From: Rhizobium sp. N324
Lineage (GTDB): Bacteria; Pseudomonadota; Alphaproteobacteria; Rhizobiales; Rhizobiaceae
Direction of reading: 5' to 3'
Assembly (NCBI RefSeq): GCF_001664485.1
Contig: NZ_CP013634.1
Span: forward strand, 62,001 to 126,000
DNA: 64,000 nt
Below, piece after piece: positions 33,870-44,326 of this stretch. Both the position numbers and the translations under genes were made by a program. Position 1 is the first letter of the stretch. Each line of letters begins with the position of its first letter. The notes below the pieces were generated by a model. The model made no database searches. It was not told where the DNA came from and saw only the letters and a program-made list of their open reading frames with translations.

Positions 33870-34718
33870 GTGACAAATTCCAGACTCCCGACCTATTTCG
33901 TCAGCCATGGCGGCGGCCCCTGGCCCTATATGACGGGCGAATTCCGCCGCAACTTCGATGTGCTCGAACAGTCGCTGGTCGACATGCGCGCCGAACTCGT
34001 TGATGCGCCGAAGGCGATCCTCGTGGTCTCGGGTCACTGGGAAGAGGATGGTTTTGCCATATCGTCGGGCGTCAAGCCGGGCATGGTCTACGATTATTAC
34101 GGCTTTCCCGAACACCTCTATCACATCACCTACAATGCCCCCGGTTCGCCCGATGTCGCAAACCACGTGCAGCATCTGCTGCGGGCGAGCGGCATCGAAG
34201 CGGTGCTCGATCCGACCCGCGGTTACGATCACGGCACTTTCAGCATCATGAAGCCGCTCTATCCGGAAGAGAGCATCCCCGTCGTGCAGCTTTCGCTGGA
34301 TGCGGGTTACGATCCGGCGCTGCACATCAGCGTCGGCCGGGCACTGGCGCCGTTGCGTGACGAGGGCGTCCTGATTATCGGCAGCGGTCTCAGCTATCAC
34401 AACCTTTCGGCCATGCGCGGCACGGGCGGATATGAGCCGTCCCGCCGCTTCGACGCCTGGCTTCAGGAAACGCTGGTTCACACGGCCTGCGACAAGCGCA
34501 CCGAGCGGCTGATCGAATGGCAGCAGGCGCCGGCTGCGCGGGCGGCGCATCCGCGCGAAGACCATCTCATCCCGCTGATGGTGGTGGTCGGCGCCGCCGA
34601 GAACGAAGCCGGCGCCACCACCTATCACCAGAAGGACTTCGCCGGCGGGCTCACCGCATCGAGCTTCCGTTTCGGCCGCGTGCCCTCGACCCCTCGATCA
34701 CATGGAGATGCGCAATGA
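33870..34718 (+). CDS. DODA-type extradiol dioxygenase family protein
   Basis: A 282-residue class III extradiol dioxygenase (4,5-DOPA dioxygenase/YgiD family). Metal histidines are seen in YFVSHGGGPW, VVSGHWEEDGF and YDHGTFSIMKPLYPE, and IGSGLSYHNL is conserved. It has an iron or zinc centre and would open or modify catecholic substrates. The GTG at 33870 has AAGGA eight bases upstream and matches family N-termini; an ATG at 33837 is in frame without a ribosome site. It is the first gene of a four-gene operon. Confidence 0.85.
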   Translation: MTNSRLPTYFVSHGGGPWPYMTGEFRRNFDVLEQSLVDMRAELVDAPKAILVVSGHWEEDGFAISSGVKPGMVYDYYGFPEHLYHITYNAPGSPDVANHVQHLLRASGIEAVLDPTRGYDHGTFSIMKPLYPEESIPVVQLSLDAGYDPALHISVGRALAPLRDEGVLIIGSGLSYHNLSAMRGTGGYEPSRRFDAWLQETLVHTACDKRTERLIEWQQAPAARAAHPREDHLIPLMVVVGAAENEAGATTYHQKDFAGGLTASSFRFGRVPSTPRSHGDAQ

Positions 34719-35095
34719 CCAGCGAAACCTTCAAGCCGATCGTCTACCTCAAGGAAAACTGCCCCTTCTGCCTCAAGGTTCGCCTCTTCCTTCTGGAATC
34801 GGGTCTGGCATCGGACGTGGAAAGCCGCGACTTCGTTCCTGGAACCGAGCAGGAAGAGAAGATCCGGGCGGAGCTTTCGCCGCATCTCGACAGAGTGAGC
34901 TTTCCTTCGGCGCAGCTCGAGCCCGGCCGCTATGTCACCGAATCCGACGATATCATTGCATTTTTCGCAGCGAAGGCCGGCCGTGATCCGGCGGGCATGA
35001 CGGTTTACCGGAACTATGTCGATGGGGTCTTCGCCATGTCGATGAAGCTCTGGAAAGAAAACCAGGAACTGAAGAAGGCGGCCTCCGCCGTCTGA
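34715..35095 (+). CDS. GST N-terminal / glutaredoxin-like domain protein
   Basis: A 126-residue thioredoxin-fold protein with KENCPFCLKVRLFLLESG. Its CPFC motif is as in glutaredoxins and the N-terminal domain of glutathione S-transferases. There is a short helical C-terminus but no full GST C-domain. It overlaps the dioxygenase stop by four bases (ATGA), so the two are co-translated. It may handle thiol conjugation or redox for the operon. Confidence 0.82.
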   Translation: MTSETFKPIVYLKENCPFCLKVRLFLLESGLASDVESRDFVPGTEQEEKIRAELSPHLDRVSFPSAQLEPGRYVTESDDIIAFFAAKAGRDPAGMTVYRNYVDGVFAMSMKLWKENQELKKAASAV

Positions 35096-35124
35096 CCTCC
35101 CATCAACCTCTTTGGAGAAACTCG

Positions 35125-35523
35125 ATGATCAATACCGGCAAATGGACGCCATACGTCCTCGCACTTCTGCGCATCATGGCGGCCCTGCTCTTCCTCGAAC
35201 ATGCCACCATGAAGTTTCTGCAGTTTCCGGGTCCGATTCAAGGCGTACCCTATCCGCTGCCCGCCCTCCTGCTGGTTGCAGGCGCAATCGAGGTGATCAC
35301 CTCTGCTCTGATGCTCGTCGGATTTCAAACGCGCATCGCAGCATTCATCGCTTCGGGCGAAATGGCTGCCGCCTATTTCATGGGCCACATGCCGTATGGC
35401 TTCTGGCCGGCGCTGAACATGGGTGAAGGCGCCATCCTGTTCTGCTTCATCTTCCTTTACATCGCCTTTGCCGGCGGCGGAGCCTGGACGCTCGACAACA
35501 CGCGTCGTCCCGCCACGGCCTGA
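35125..35523 (+). CDS. DoxX family membrane protein
   Basis: A 132-residue membrane protein with four hydrophobic helices. It starts YVLALLRIMAALLFLEHATMKFLQFP and has MAAAYFMGHMPYGFWPALNMGE, diagnostic of the DoxX family. The family is linked to redox and quinone chemistry but poorly defined. The ATG is 29 bases after the GST-like gene, in the same operon. Confidence 0.87.
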   Translation: MINTGKWTPYVLALLRIMAALLFLEHATMKFLQFPGPIQGVPYPLPALLLVAGAIEVITSALMLVGFQTRIAAFIASGEMAAAYFMGHMPYGFWPALNMGEGAILFCFIFLYIAFAGGGAWTLDNTRRPATA

Positions 35524-35611
35524 GACGGCGTCATCCGGAAATCGCCTATGCCCAGCTGCCGGGCGGCAGTTGGGCATAGGCGCAACGCAACGCTGAAATT
35601 CTGGAGACGCC

Positions 35612-36514
35612 ATGAAAGCGGCACTTCTCAAATCCTACGGTGATGTCGACCAGTTCGAAATCGCGGACCTTCCGGTGCCGAAGCCCGGACCGGGCGAAGT
35701 CCTGATCAAGATCGAGGCATCCGCCGTCAATCCTTTCGATCTCATTCTCCGCCAGGGCTTCATGGCCCAGTATATCCCGCTTCCGCTGCCGGCCGTGCTC
35801 GGCGGTGACGCCGCCGGCACCATCTCGGCCCTCGGCGAAGGCGTGACCGGTTTTGCGGTCGGCGAGCGGGTCGTCGCCGATTTTGCCGCAAACGGCAAAG
35901 GCGCCCATGCAGAGTATGGTGTCGTTCCCTCGACATCCATCGCAAGGCTGCCCGCCGCCCTCGGCTTCGAGCAGGGCGCCTCGCTGGTCAAGGCAGGTCT
36001 TACCGGCCGGCAGACCGTGGAAGCGCTCGGCGTCAAGGCCGGCGACCAGGTTCTGGTTTCCGGCGGCCTCGGCACGGTCGGACGGTCCGCCATTCAATAC
36101 CTCAAGCAGATCGGCGCCCAGCCGGTTGCCGGCGTCCGGCCCGAGCGGCTGAACGAAGGCCGGGCGCTGGCTGGCGAAGCGCTCGACATCACGGTTGCCG
36201 CCGCAAGCTCGAGCTTCGACTATGCGATCAGCACGGCCGGCCCGGTGGCCGGCAACCTCATCGGTCATGTCCGCGACGGTGGCACCATAGCGAGCATCGT
36301 TCCGGTGCCGGAAGGCGCCAATGCCGCAGGCCGCGTTATCGTCCGTGAACTCTACCACCGCACCGACGCGGCCATTCTCGACGCTATTCTGGCGTCCGCC
36401 GCCACCGGTGAGCTGGCGATCCCGATTTCCCACACCTTCACCCTGGAGCAGATCGGCCTTGCCCAGAATGCGGTTGCGGCAGGTGCTCCCGGGAAGGTCG
36501 TTCTCAAACACTGA
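35612..36514 (+). CDS. NADP-dependent quinone/alcohol oxidoreductase (MDR family)
   Basis: A 300-residue zinc-free MDR enzyme (KPGPGEVLIKIEASAVNPFD; VLVSGGLGTVGRSAIQYLKQ). It resembles quinone oxidoreductases. It closes the DODA/GST/DoxX operon. It is 88 bases after doxX; the hairpin at 36551-36582 marks the end. Confidence 0.87.
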   Translation: MKAALLKSYGDVDQFEIADLPVPKPGPGEVLIKIEASAVNPFDLILRQGFMAQYIPLPLPAVLGGDAAGTISALGEGVTGFAVGERVVADFAANGKGAHAEYGVVPSTSIARLPAALGFEQGASLVKAGLTGRQTVEALGVKAGDQVLVSGGLGTVGRSAIQYLKQIGAQPVAGVRPERLNEGRALAGEALDITVAAASSSFDYAISTAGPVAGNLIGHVRDGGTIASIVPVPEGANAAGRVIVRELYHRTDAAILDAILASAATGELAIPISHTFTLEQIGLAQNAVAAGAPGKVVLKH

Positions 36515-36550
36515 AAGACGGAGACGCGGCCCCGCGCCGCGTAAACCCCA

Positions 36551-36582
36551 ACGGCCGGCATGACGCTCTTCATGCCGGCCGT
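36551..36582 (+). terminator. hairpin after oxidoreductase operon
   Basis: ACGGCCGGCATGA (36551-36563) pairs perfectly with TCATGCCGGCCGT (36570-36582), a 13-bp stem with a six-base loop. No T-run follows directly (CTCGGCCGC...), but TTTTT comes about 17 bases on. It is a likely transcription end or mRNA-stabilising stem. Confidence 0.6.
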
Positions 36583-36761
36583 CTCGGCCGCTTGTGCAGT
36601 TTTTCTGTTCCGCTGCTCCTCAAAGGCGGATTTTTCCCGTCGCCCTTGTCGATTTTCGCATCCTCCGATCGTCATGCCCACGATGTGCTAGAATTCCCCT
36701 TGCGGCTTCAGCGCGTCCTTGGGCGCGTCAGAGACGCGCGGCAACAGAAGGAGGACATGTC

Positions 36762-37463
36762 ATGGATAACCAGCATCTGGTCCCTGCAGCCGTGCTTGCG
36801 GCAAAGAATGGCGTCCGGTTTCCCAATGAGACCGAGGAATATCGTAGCGCCCGCGACGCGCTGCTCGCTGAAGAGATCGAGTTGCGCCGGCACATCGAGC
36901 GTGTCGCGAGGCAGCGCCGGGCGCTGCCGCCGGGCGGCGAAGTCAAGAAGGATTATCGCTTCGAAGGCGCCGGCGGGCCGATCTCGCTCAGCGAACTCTT
37001 CGCCGACAAGGAAACGCTGGTCGTCTACAGCTATATGTTCGGCCCCGAGCGGGAGCGCCCGTGCCCGATGTGCACCTCGCTGCTGTCGGCCTGGGACGGC
37101 GAGGTACCTGATATGCAGCAGCGCGTCGGGCTTGCCGTCGTCGCCCGCTCGCCGCTCGAACGGCTGCTCGCCTTCAAGAAGGAACGCGGCTGGCATCACC
37201 TGCCGCTTTATTCCGACACGACGGATGAATACAGCCGCGACTATCACGCCATCGGCAAAGACGGCAGCGACGACGCGGCTTTCAACGTCTTCACGCGGCG
37301 CGACGGCACCATCCGCCATTTCTGGAGCGGAGAGATGGGCGGTGTGACGGCCGATCCCGGCGAGGACCCGCGCGGCGCGCCCGATCTGATGCCGCTCTGG
37401 ACCGTGCTCGATTGCACGCCCGAAGGTCGGGCGCCGGACTGGTATCCGAAGCTGTCCTATTGA
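36762..37463 (+). CDS. DUF899 family thioredoxin-like protein
   Basis: A 233-residue DUF899 protein. YMFGPERERPCPMCTSLLSAWDG is the family's signature, carrying a CPMC thioredoxin-like motif. Later segments include GWHHLPLYSDTTDEYSRDYH and FNVFTRRDGTIRHFWSGEM. ATG 36762 has AAGGAGG eight bases before. The function is unknown; a redox or peroxide role is suggested by the fold. Confidence 0.83.
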   Translation: MDNQHLVPAAVLAAKNGVRFPNETEEYRSARDALLAEEIELRRHIERVARQRRALPPGGEVKKDYRFEGAGGPISLSELFADKETLVVYSYMFGPERERPCPMCTSLLSAWDGEVPDMQQRVGLAVVARSPLERLLAFKKERGWHHLPLYSDTTDEYSRDYHAIGKDGSDDAAFNVFTRRDGTIRHFWSGEMGGVTADPGEDPRGAPDLMPLWTVLDCTPEGRAPDWYPKLSY

Positions 37464-37496
37464 GTTCCGACGGACCCATGATATTTTCATTTAAGC

Positions 37497-37526
37497 AAAA
37501 AAAGGGGAGCACCGGTGGCGCTCCCC
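37497..37526 (-). terminator. factor-independent terminator of the ogt/fsr operon
   Basis: On the minus strand GGGGAGC and GCTCCCC (37520-37526 with 37504-37510) form a stem with an inner CC/GG pair. It is followed by seven Ts (A-run 37497-37503 on plus). It lies 75 bases past the stop of the alkyltransferase gene. Confidence 0.85.
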
Positions 37527-37600
37527 AATTGGGGGAGAATGGAGTGCCTCCCCGGGATCAAATAGGCTGTTAGGCACATGTTCTCGCTGAACCGGTCTGT

Positions 37601-38131
37601 TCAAACGAAGAGAGGCTTTGCTCCGTTTTCATGATCGAGGAGCCATCGTTTGCGCGAAAGGCCGCTCCCATACCCCGTCAATGAGGCATCGGATCCGATC
37701 ACCCTATGACACGGGACGACGATGTTTATGAAGTTTGCTCCATTCGCCGCGCCCACTGCCCGGGGGCTGGCCGGATTCCCGACGCGGCGGGCAAGCTCTG
37801 CGTAGCTGATCGTTGAACCAGGCGGAATCAGACAAAGTTGCTCCCACACCTTGATCTGAAATGGGGTTCCGCTGGTTTTCACCCGTACGTTTGCAAGGGC
37901 GTTGAGGTCACCATCAAAATAGGCCTCTAGGGCTTCGTGGGACGGGCTTCGCTGGTTGCTGGCTCGGTTTATCAAGCAGTCGATGCCGAAATGGCGGATC
38001 AAAAGCTTGTTCATCCGCTCCGACAGATCTTCCCAATCCGCCAGACGAAGTGTCCCGTCTTCCTCACTGAAAAGGAAGAGGGTTCCGATTGGTGTGCTCA
38101 GATGCTCGGTGACAAGTGTTACCTTTTTCAC
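37601..38131 (-). CDS. methylated-DNA--protein-cysteine methyltransferase
   Basis: A 176-residue O6-alkylguanine alkyltransferase. The active motif NIVVPCHRVIGSDASLTGYG holds the acceptor cysteine, and the HTH segment GTPFQIKVWEQLCLIPPGSTISYAELA precedes it. A ribosome site GGAGG sits before GTG 38131; the frame is open to 38179 but overlaps the exporter gene's end. The 25-base gap to the exporter suggests one operon. It repairs O6-methylguanine. Confidence 0.88.
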   Translation of the reverse strand: MKKVTLVTEHLSTPIGTLFLFSEEDGTLRLADWEDLSERMNKLLIRHFGIDCLINRASNQRSPSHEALEAYFDGDLNALANVRVKTSGTPFQIKVWEQLCLIPPGSTISYAELARRVGNPASPRAVGAANGANFINIVVPCHRVIGSDASLTGYGSGLSRKRWLLDHENGAKPLFV

Positions 38132-38156
38132 AGTGCCTCCTGCGAGTTCGCCGGCA

Positions 38157-39359
38157 TCATGCTTTGATTTCCCGCACATTCGGGAGGAAAATGGTGAGGA
38201 TGCCGATCGCCGGAAGGAAGGCGCAGATATCGAATACGAAAACTATGCCCTTCCAGTCGGCCAATGCGCCAAGCATCGCCGCGCCGAGACCACCAATCCC
38301 GAAAATGAATCCGAAGAACAGCCCGGAAACCATTCCAACCCGGCCTGGCATCAGTTCCTGCCCATAGACAACGATCGCCGGAAACGCGGAAGCGAGGACG
38401 AAACCTATGATAGCGCTCAAAGCAACTGTCGGGACAAGACCCACATGCGGAAGAACCAGGGTGAAGGGAAGAACCCCTAGAATGGAAACCCAAATCACCA
38501 GTTTCCGGCCAAGCCTGTCGCCAATCGGCCCGCCAGCGATCGTGCCGGCCGCAACCGCCGCGAAGAACACAAACTGGTAAAGCTGTGCATCCCGAGTGCT
38601 CAAGCCGAACTTTTCCATCAGGTAGAATATGTAATAGCTCGTGAAGGCGGCGAGGTAGATGTATTTCGAAAACAGCAAAGCGATTAGCACCGCCATGACG
38701 GCCAACACCTTTTTTCGGGAAAGGGTCGAGTGTCGAACCACAGTGCCAGCGTTCGGGCGTTCCGCGTGGCCATTCTGTTTGTACCAGCGCCCCAGAGCCG
38801 TCAGGATAATCATGCCTGCCAACGCGGCCAGAGCGAACCACGCAAGGCCGTCTTGCCCCCGCGGAAGGATAATGAATGCCGCAGCGAGCGGGCCCACAGC
38901 TGACCCGAAATTGCCGCCGACCTGGAACAGGGATTGTGCCAGGCCGTGCGAACCACCTGAAGCCAGACGCGCTATCCGGGAGGTTTCCGGATGAAAGATC
39001 GATGAGCCAAGCCCCAGCAACACCCCGCCCGCAAGCAGCACCTCGTAGCTTGGGGCATAGGCAAGGGTGATGAGGCCTAACATGGAAGATGCCATGCCGA
39101 CTGGGAGTGAATACGGCATAGGCCGCCGATCTGTGTATGCCCCAATGAACGGCTGCAGAATTGACGCCGTCAGGTTGTAGACGAGAGTCAGCATTCCGAT
39201 TTGCGCGAACGAAAGCGTAAAGTTGCTTTGCAAGATCGGGTAAACGGCAGGAAGCAGAGCCTGCATCATGTCATTTAGAAAATGACATAAGCTGGCTGCA
39301 CCCAGAACCGAGAAGACTGCCGTTTCGGTTTTAATGGGCGGTGATGTAGCAATCGACAT
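38157..39359 (-). CDS. MFS transporter, fosmidomycin-resistance (Fsr) type
   Basis: A 400-residue 12-helix MFS exporter. SLCHFLNDMMQALLPAVYPI at the start, FHPETSRIARLASGGSHGLAQS in mid-protein and GQELMPGRVGMVSGLFFGF late are characteristic of Fsr-like pumps. It pairs with the alkyltransferase downstream (25-base gap). An AraC regulator is divergent 20 bases away. The substrate is not proven. Confidence 0.88.
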   Translation of the reverse strand: MSIATSPPIKTETAVFSVLGAASLCHFLNDMMQALLPAVYPILQSNFTLSFAQIGMLTLVYNLTASILQPFIGAYTDRRPMPYSLPVGMASSMLGLITLAYAPSYEVLLAGGVLLGLGSSIFHPETSRIARLASGGSHGLAQSLFQVGGNFGSAVGPLAAAFIILPRGQDGLAWFALAALAGMIILTALGRWYKQNGHAERPNAGTVVRHSTLSRKKVLAVMAVLIALLFSKYIYLAAFTSYYIFYLMEKFGLSTRDAQLYQFVFFAAVAAGTIAGGPIGDRLGRKLVIWVSILGVLPFTLVLPHVGLVPTVALSAIIGFVLASAFPAIVVYGQELMPGRVGMVSGLFFGFIFGIGGLGAAMLGALADWKGIVFVFDICAFLPAIGILTIFLPNVREIKA

Positions 39360-39379
39360 TCAACAACCTCGAGGGAAGA

Positions 39380-40246
39380 GTGGAGCGGTTGCCCCATCGT
39401 GCAGTCCAGTTTAAAGCTCGGTTTGATACCCATCCACCGATGTTGGGCCTCAATGTTACGAAAGTGGGCCACGGTATGCGCAGTCCTCGCATCGATAAGG
39501 TTGATCACCTTCCCCGGCCGGTGATCGGGCTGGGCCACGATTACGCCGACGGATTTTTGATAGAGCCCCATGAACATCGACGCGGCCAGCTTATGAACGC
39601 GACCTCAGGCCTCATTGTCCTGACCACACCGGAAGGAAAATGGGTGATGCCGCCGCATCGCGGTATGTGGATCCCAGCGGGCGTGCGGCATAGCGTTCGC
39701 GCGGTGGGTCTGGTCCGAATGCAAAGCCTGTATGTCGAACCCGACCGCGCAGAAGCGATGCCAGTACACTGCCAGGTTCTTGAGATTACTTCTTTCATGA
39801 GGAGTCTGATAGGCGAAGTGGTGGGGCTTTCTCTCGATAGAGAAGCCGACGGTCGCAGTCAGGCACTGATGGATTTAACGCTATACGAGATGGAACGGCT
39901 GCCGAGTCTGCCTTTGTCACTGCCGTTTCCATCGGACGAACGCTTGGCCAAAAAGTGCCGGGAGTTCGTGGGGCAGCCAAACATTCATCAGACGACCGAT
40001 GACTGGAGCAGGGAGCTTGGGATGAGCCGGCGTGCCTTCACACGCATTTTCCGACAGCAGACCGGGTTGAGTTTTGTCGGGTGGCGGCAGCAGGCCTGTC
40101 TTCTTTCAGCTTTGCCACAACTCTCCGCCGGTCAATCTGTGACCTCAGTGGCGATGGAATTGGGATACGAGAACCCGGCCGCGTTTACGATCATGTTTAA
40201 ACGTGCGTTCGGCAAGCCGCCATTGGCATACCTTGGGCTGCGCTGA
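39380..40246 (+). CDS. AraC family transcriptional regulator
   Basis: A 288-residue protein. The N-terminal cupin-like sensing part has FLIEPHEHRRGQLMNATSG and MPPHRGMWIPAGVRHSVRA. The C-terminal AraC DNA-binding domain has WSRELGMSRRAFTRIFRQQTG and VTSVAMELGYENPAAFTIMFKRAFG. It is divergent from the exporter with only 20 bases between the starts, so promoter overlap and control of the exporter are likely. GTG 39380 follows GAGG; other starts at 39440 and 39476 are possible. Confidence 0.86.
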   Translation: MERLPHRAVQFKARFDTHPPMLGLNVTKVGHGMRSPRIDKVDHLPRPVIGLGHDYADGFLIEPHEHRRGQLMNATSGLIVLTTPEGKWVMPPHRGMWIPAGVRHSVRAVGLVRMQSLYVEPDRAEAMPVHCQVLEITSFMRSLIGEVVGLSLDREADGRSQALMDLTLYEMERLPSLPLSLPFPSDERLAKKCREFVGQPNIHQTTDDWSRELGMSRRAFTRIFRQQTGLSFVGWRQQACLLSALPQLSAGQSVTSVAMELGYENPAAFTIMFKRAFGKPPLAYLGLR

Positions 40247-40275
40247 TTCCGGTCACCCCCGGCCAGATTGCTCCT

Positions 40276-40905
40276 TCAGCCGGTGGAACGGTTTCTCGAC
40301 GTTTCGATCCATTCGAGATTGGCGACCGAAGCCTCCGGCAGCGGTGACGGATCGACGTCGTAGACATAGCCGGCGAGCATGTCGGCGGCGCGTTCGGCTG
40401 CCTTGATTTTCGCCTCGGTTTCCGCGACCGCCTTGCCGATCGCTTCGATGCGGGCGCGGAACATGTGCGCGAGCACATCGCGGCCGGACTGTTTTTCGAG
40501 CCGTTCCAGATGCAGGCCGATGCGCGAGGCGTGGCGTTCCAGCTCGCTCTTGCTGAACCGTGCCTTGCGCAGTTCCTCGGAAAGGCTTTCCTGCATGACG
40601 GCGACGGGATCGAAACTTCCGGGCAGGCGCTCGTCGAGCACTGCGTCGGTGACGAGCTTCTCGATCATGACGAGCGCCTGCAACTCGGCGGCGTCGGCGA
40701 GTTCGACGTCATAACCGGTATCGTCATAAACCTTGCGGCGGACGGGATCGAGAAGCAGCCCATAGGCTTTCTGCAACTTGTCGAAAGCGTCTGTATCTCC
40801 GCCCGAATCGGGGTGGGCGACCTTGGCCAGACGCCGATAGGCGGCCTTCAGCTGCGCCTCATTCGCATCGCGTTCAACGCCGAGAATATCGTATGGATCC
40901 GTCAC
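40276..40905 (-). CDS. J-domain protein
   Basis: A 209-residue protein with an N-terminal J domain (DPYDILGVERDANEAQLKAAYRRLAKVAHPDSGGDT), including the HPD motif that stimulates Hsp70/DnaK ATPase. A long helical, charged C-terminus follows, with no zinc or substrate domain. The start is GTG 40905, with GGAG upstream; TTG 40926 is also in frame. It converges with the AraC gene. The client is unknown. Confidence 0.85.
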   Translation of the reverse strand: MTDPYDILGVERDANEAQLKAAYRRLAKVAHPDSGGDTDAFDKLQKAYGLLLDPVRRKVYDDTGYDVELADAAELQALVMIEKLVTDAVLDERLPGSFDPVAVMQESLSEELRKARFSKSELERHASRIGLHLERLEKQSGRDVLAHMFRARIEAIGKAVAETEAKIKAAERAADMLAGYVYDVDPSPLPEASVANLEWIETSRNRSTG

Positions 40906-41078
40906 GCCTGCTCCCTTGCTACCCAACGTGGTGGGCAGTCTAGGTCTTCTTCTGCATCAGAAAGGCGAAGTTTAGACCGAAAGCAGGAATGACGTCCATG
41001 GCCCGAAATAGCAACGGTTCACGCGAATGCCCGGGCCGTTTTTCGATTGCCCATCTTTTTCAATCGGTTGCGCTAAGA

Positions 41079-41654
41079 TCAGCCGGTGGCGATCGAAGCA
41101 AGATAACAGATTGCCTTGCCATCGATTTTGAGTTCGGTTCCCGCCGCATCCGTCATCAGCAGCGCATCGCCTGATGCAAGCGTGCCGGTCTCGTCGCCCT
41201 GCCGGAACGACAGGGTGCCGCGGTGGCAGAGCAGCAGGCTTGTCGACGACGTCAGCGGCACGATCCTGCCGCCATCGATTTCGATGCGGACCAGCCTGTG
41301 GGCAAGCCCCGCGCGGCGGGTCATGACATTGAGATCGGTGATCGCGCCGTCCTGGAGTCTGGCCGCGACCGGGATATCGGCCGGGAAGGCCAGCGGATCG
41401 CTCTCCGCCGTCAGCAGCACCGGCGGGCTGCCTTCGATGTCGAGCACCATGCCGTTGCCGTCGAGAATCACCAGCGTGCGGTCGATGCCGGGAAAGATCG
41501 AGAAGGGCCCGTCGGCTGCGACGGTCGCCATGCTGACGCGCCAGTCGAAGCCGGCTAGGCCGGCGGCTTCGGGCGAAACGGCGATCTCCACCGTTTCGCC
41601 GCCGCCGTTTTTCCACGGCATGCGCTTGTGATCGCCGGCCCGCAGGATCCGCAT
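41079..41654 (-). CDS. hutD: HutD family protein
   Basis: A 191-residue bicupin-type protein. MRILRAGDHKRMPWKNGGGETVEIAVSPE and FDWRVSMATVAADGPFSIFPGIDR are the HutD hallmarks. HutD sits in hut operons as a probable regulator that prevents overload by urocanate or formiminoglutamate; its chemistry is not settled. It is the last gene of hutIHGUD, five bases after hutU. Confidence 0.88.
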   Translation of the reverse strand: MRILRAGDHKRMPWKNGGGETVEIAVSPEAAGLAGFDWRVSMATVAADGPFSIFPGIDRTLVILDGNGMVLDIEGSPPVLLTAESDPLAFPADIPVAARLQDGAITDLNVMTRRAGLAHRLVRIEIDGGRIVPLTSSTSLLLCHRGTLSFRQGDETGTLASGDALLMTDAAGTELKIDGKAICYLASIATG

Positions 41655-41659
41655 GGAGC

Positions 41660-43333
<1,674 letters not shown>

Positions 43334-43363
43334 GACGGTTCCCCTGTTCTCAGGTTTCTATCT

Positions 43364-44170
43364 TCAGCGTTTCAGGCCCGGTGCGATCTGTTCGATGCGC
43401 GCCAGAATGTCTTTGAGATGGATGCGAAGCCGGTCCGCCTTAGCGGTGTCATAGGCATAGGGCGGCGTCTCGGTCTGGAGATGCGTCGATTGCGCAAGCT
43501 CCATCTGGATGGCATGCACGCCGATCGCGGGCCGGCCATAGTGGCGGGTCGTCCAGCCGCCCTTGAAGCGGCCGTTGAGCACGCTGTCGTAACCTTCGGC
43601 GGCCTCGACGACGGTGAGCGTCGCCTGCTCGATAGCGCCGTCGCATGTTCTGCCCATATCGGTGCCGATGTTGAAATCCGGCAGCTTGCCTTCGAAGAGG
43701 AAGGGAATGTGTGAGCGGATCGAGTGGCAGTCATAGAGGATGGCGACGCCATGGATTGCTCTGACGCGCTCGATCTCGGCGGCAAGGGCGGCATGATAGG
43801 GCGCATGGAAGTCCCGCAGCCGCGCCGCGATATCGGCCTCGTCGGGCGCCTGCCCGTCCTTCCAGATCGGCTTGCCGTCGAAATCCGTCTCAGGAACGAG
43901 GCCGGTGGTGTTCTGGCCGGGATAGAGGCTGACGCCCGCTGGATCGCGATTGGCGTCGATCACGTAGCGATGGAAGGTGGCGCGCACCGCCGTCGCGTCG
44001 GACAGCAGGCCGTCATAGAGTTCGTGGATGTGCCAGTCGGTATCGGCGAGGATCCGGCCGTTGTCGTTGAGGCGGTCGTAAATCGCCGGCGGCACGTCGG
44101 TGCCGGTGTGGGGGAAGGCGAGGATGACGGGGGAGGTGCCCCGGCGGATTTCGAAGACGGGGGTGTTCAT
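43364..44170 (-). CDS. hutG: N-formylglutamate deformylase
   Basis: A 268-residue N-formylglutamate amidohydrolase. ILAFPHTGTDVPPAIYDRLND, DTDWHIHELYDGL, ILYDCHSIRSHIP and YGRPAIGVHAIQMELAQ match the family. It hydrolyses formylglutamate to glutamate and formate, completing the HutF route. ATG 44170 precedes the family-like sequence MNTPVFEIRRGTSP. The adjacent type A repeat begins right after. Confidence 0.92.
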   Translation of the reverse strand: MNTPVFEIRRGTSPVILAFPHTGTDVPPAIYDRLNDNGRILADTDWHIHELYDGLLSDATAVRATFHRYVIDANRDPAGVSLYPGQNTTGLVPETDFDGKPIWKDGQAPDEADIAARLRDFHAPYHAALAAEIERVRAIHGVAILYDCHSIRSHIPFLFEGKLPDFNIGTDMGRTCDGAIEQATLTVVEAAEGYDSVLNGRFKGGWTTRHYGRPAIGVHAIQMELAQSTHLQTETPPYAYDTAKADRLRIHLKDILARIEQIAPGLKR

Positions 44171-44326
44171 GGCAAAAACCCCTCCCCAACCCCTCCCCAC
44201 AAGGGGGAGGGACTTACCTCGCGGCTCCCGCTGCATTCAGTCTTGAACGCAGAACATGAGGCTAGTTTTAGCCCCTCCCCCTTGTGGGGAGGGGTTGGGG
44301 AGGGGACTTTTTCTTTCCCGATCATT
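44171..44326. repeat. Rhizobial inverted repeat (type A, copy 2) inside the hut operon
   Basis: 44179-44211 and 44273-44305 are inverted 33-bp copies of CCCCTCCCCAACCCCTCCCC-ACAAGGGGGAGGG. The 61 bases between have no gene. The element separates hutG from hutH and would be transcribed with them. Confidence 0.85.
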
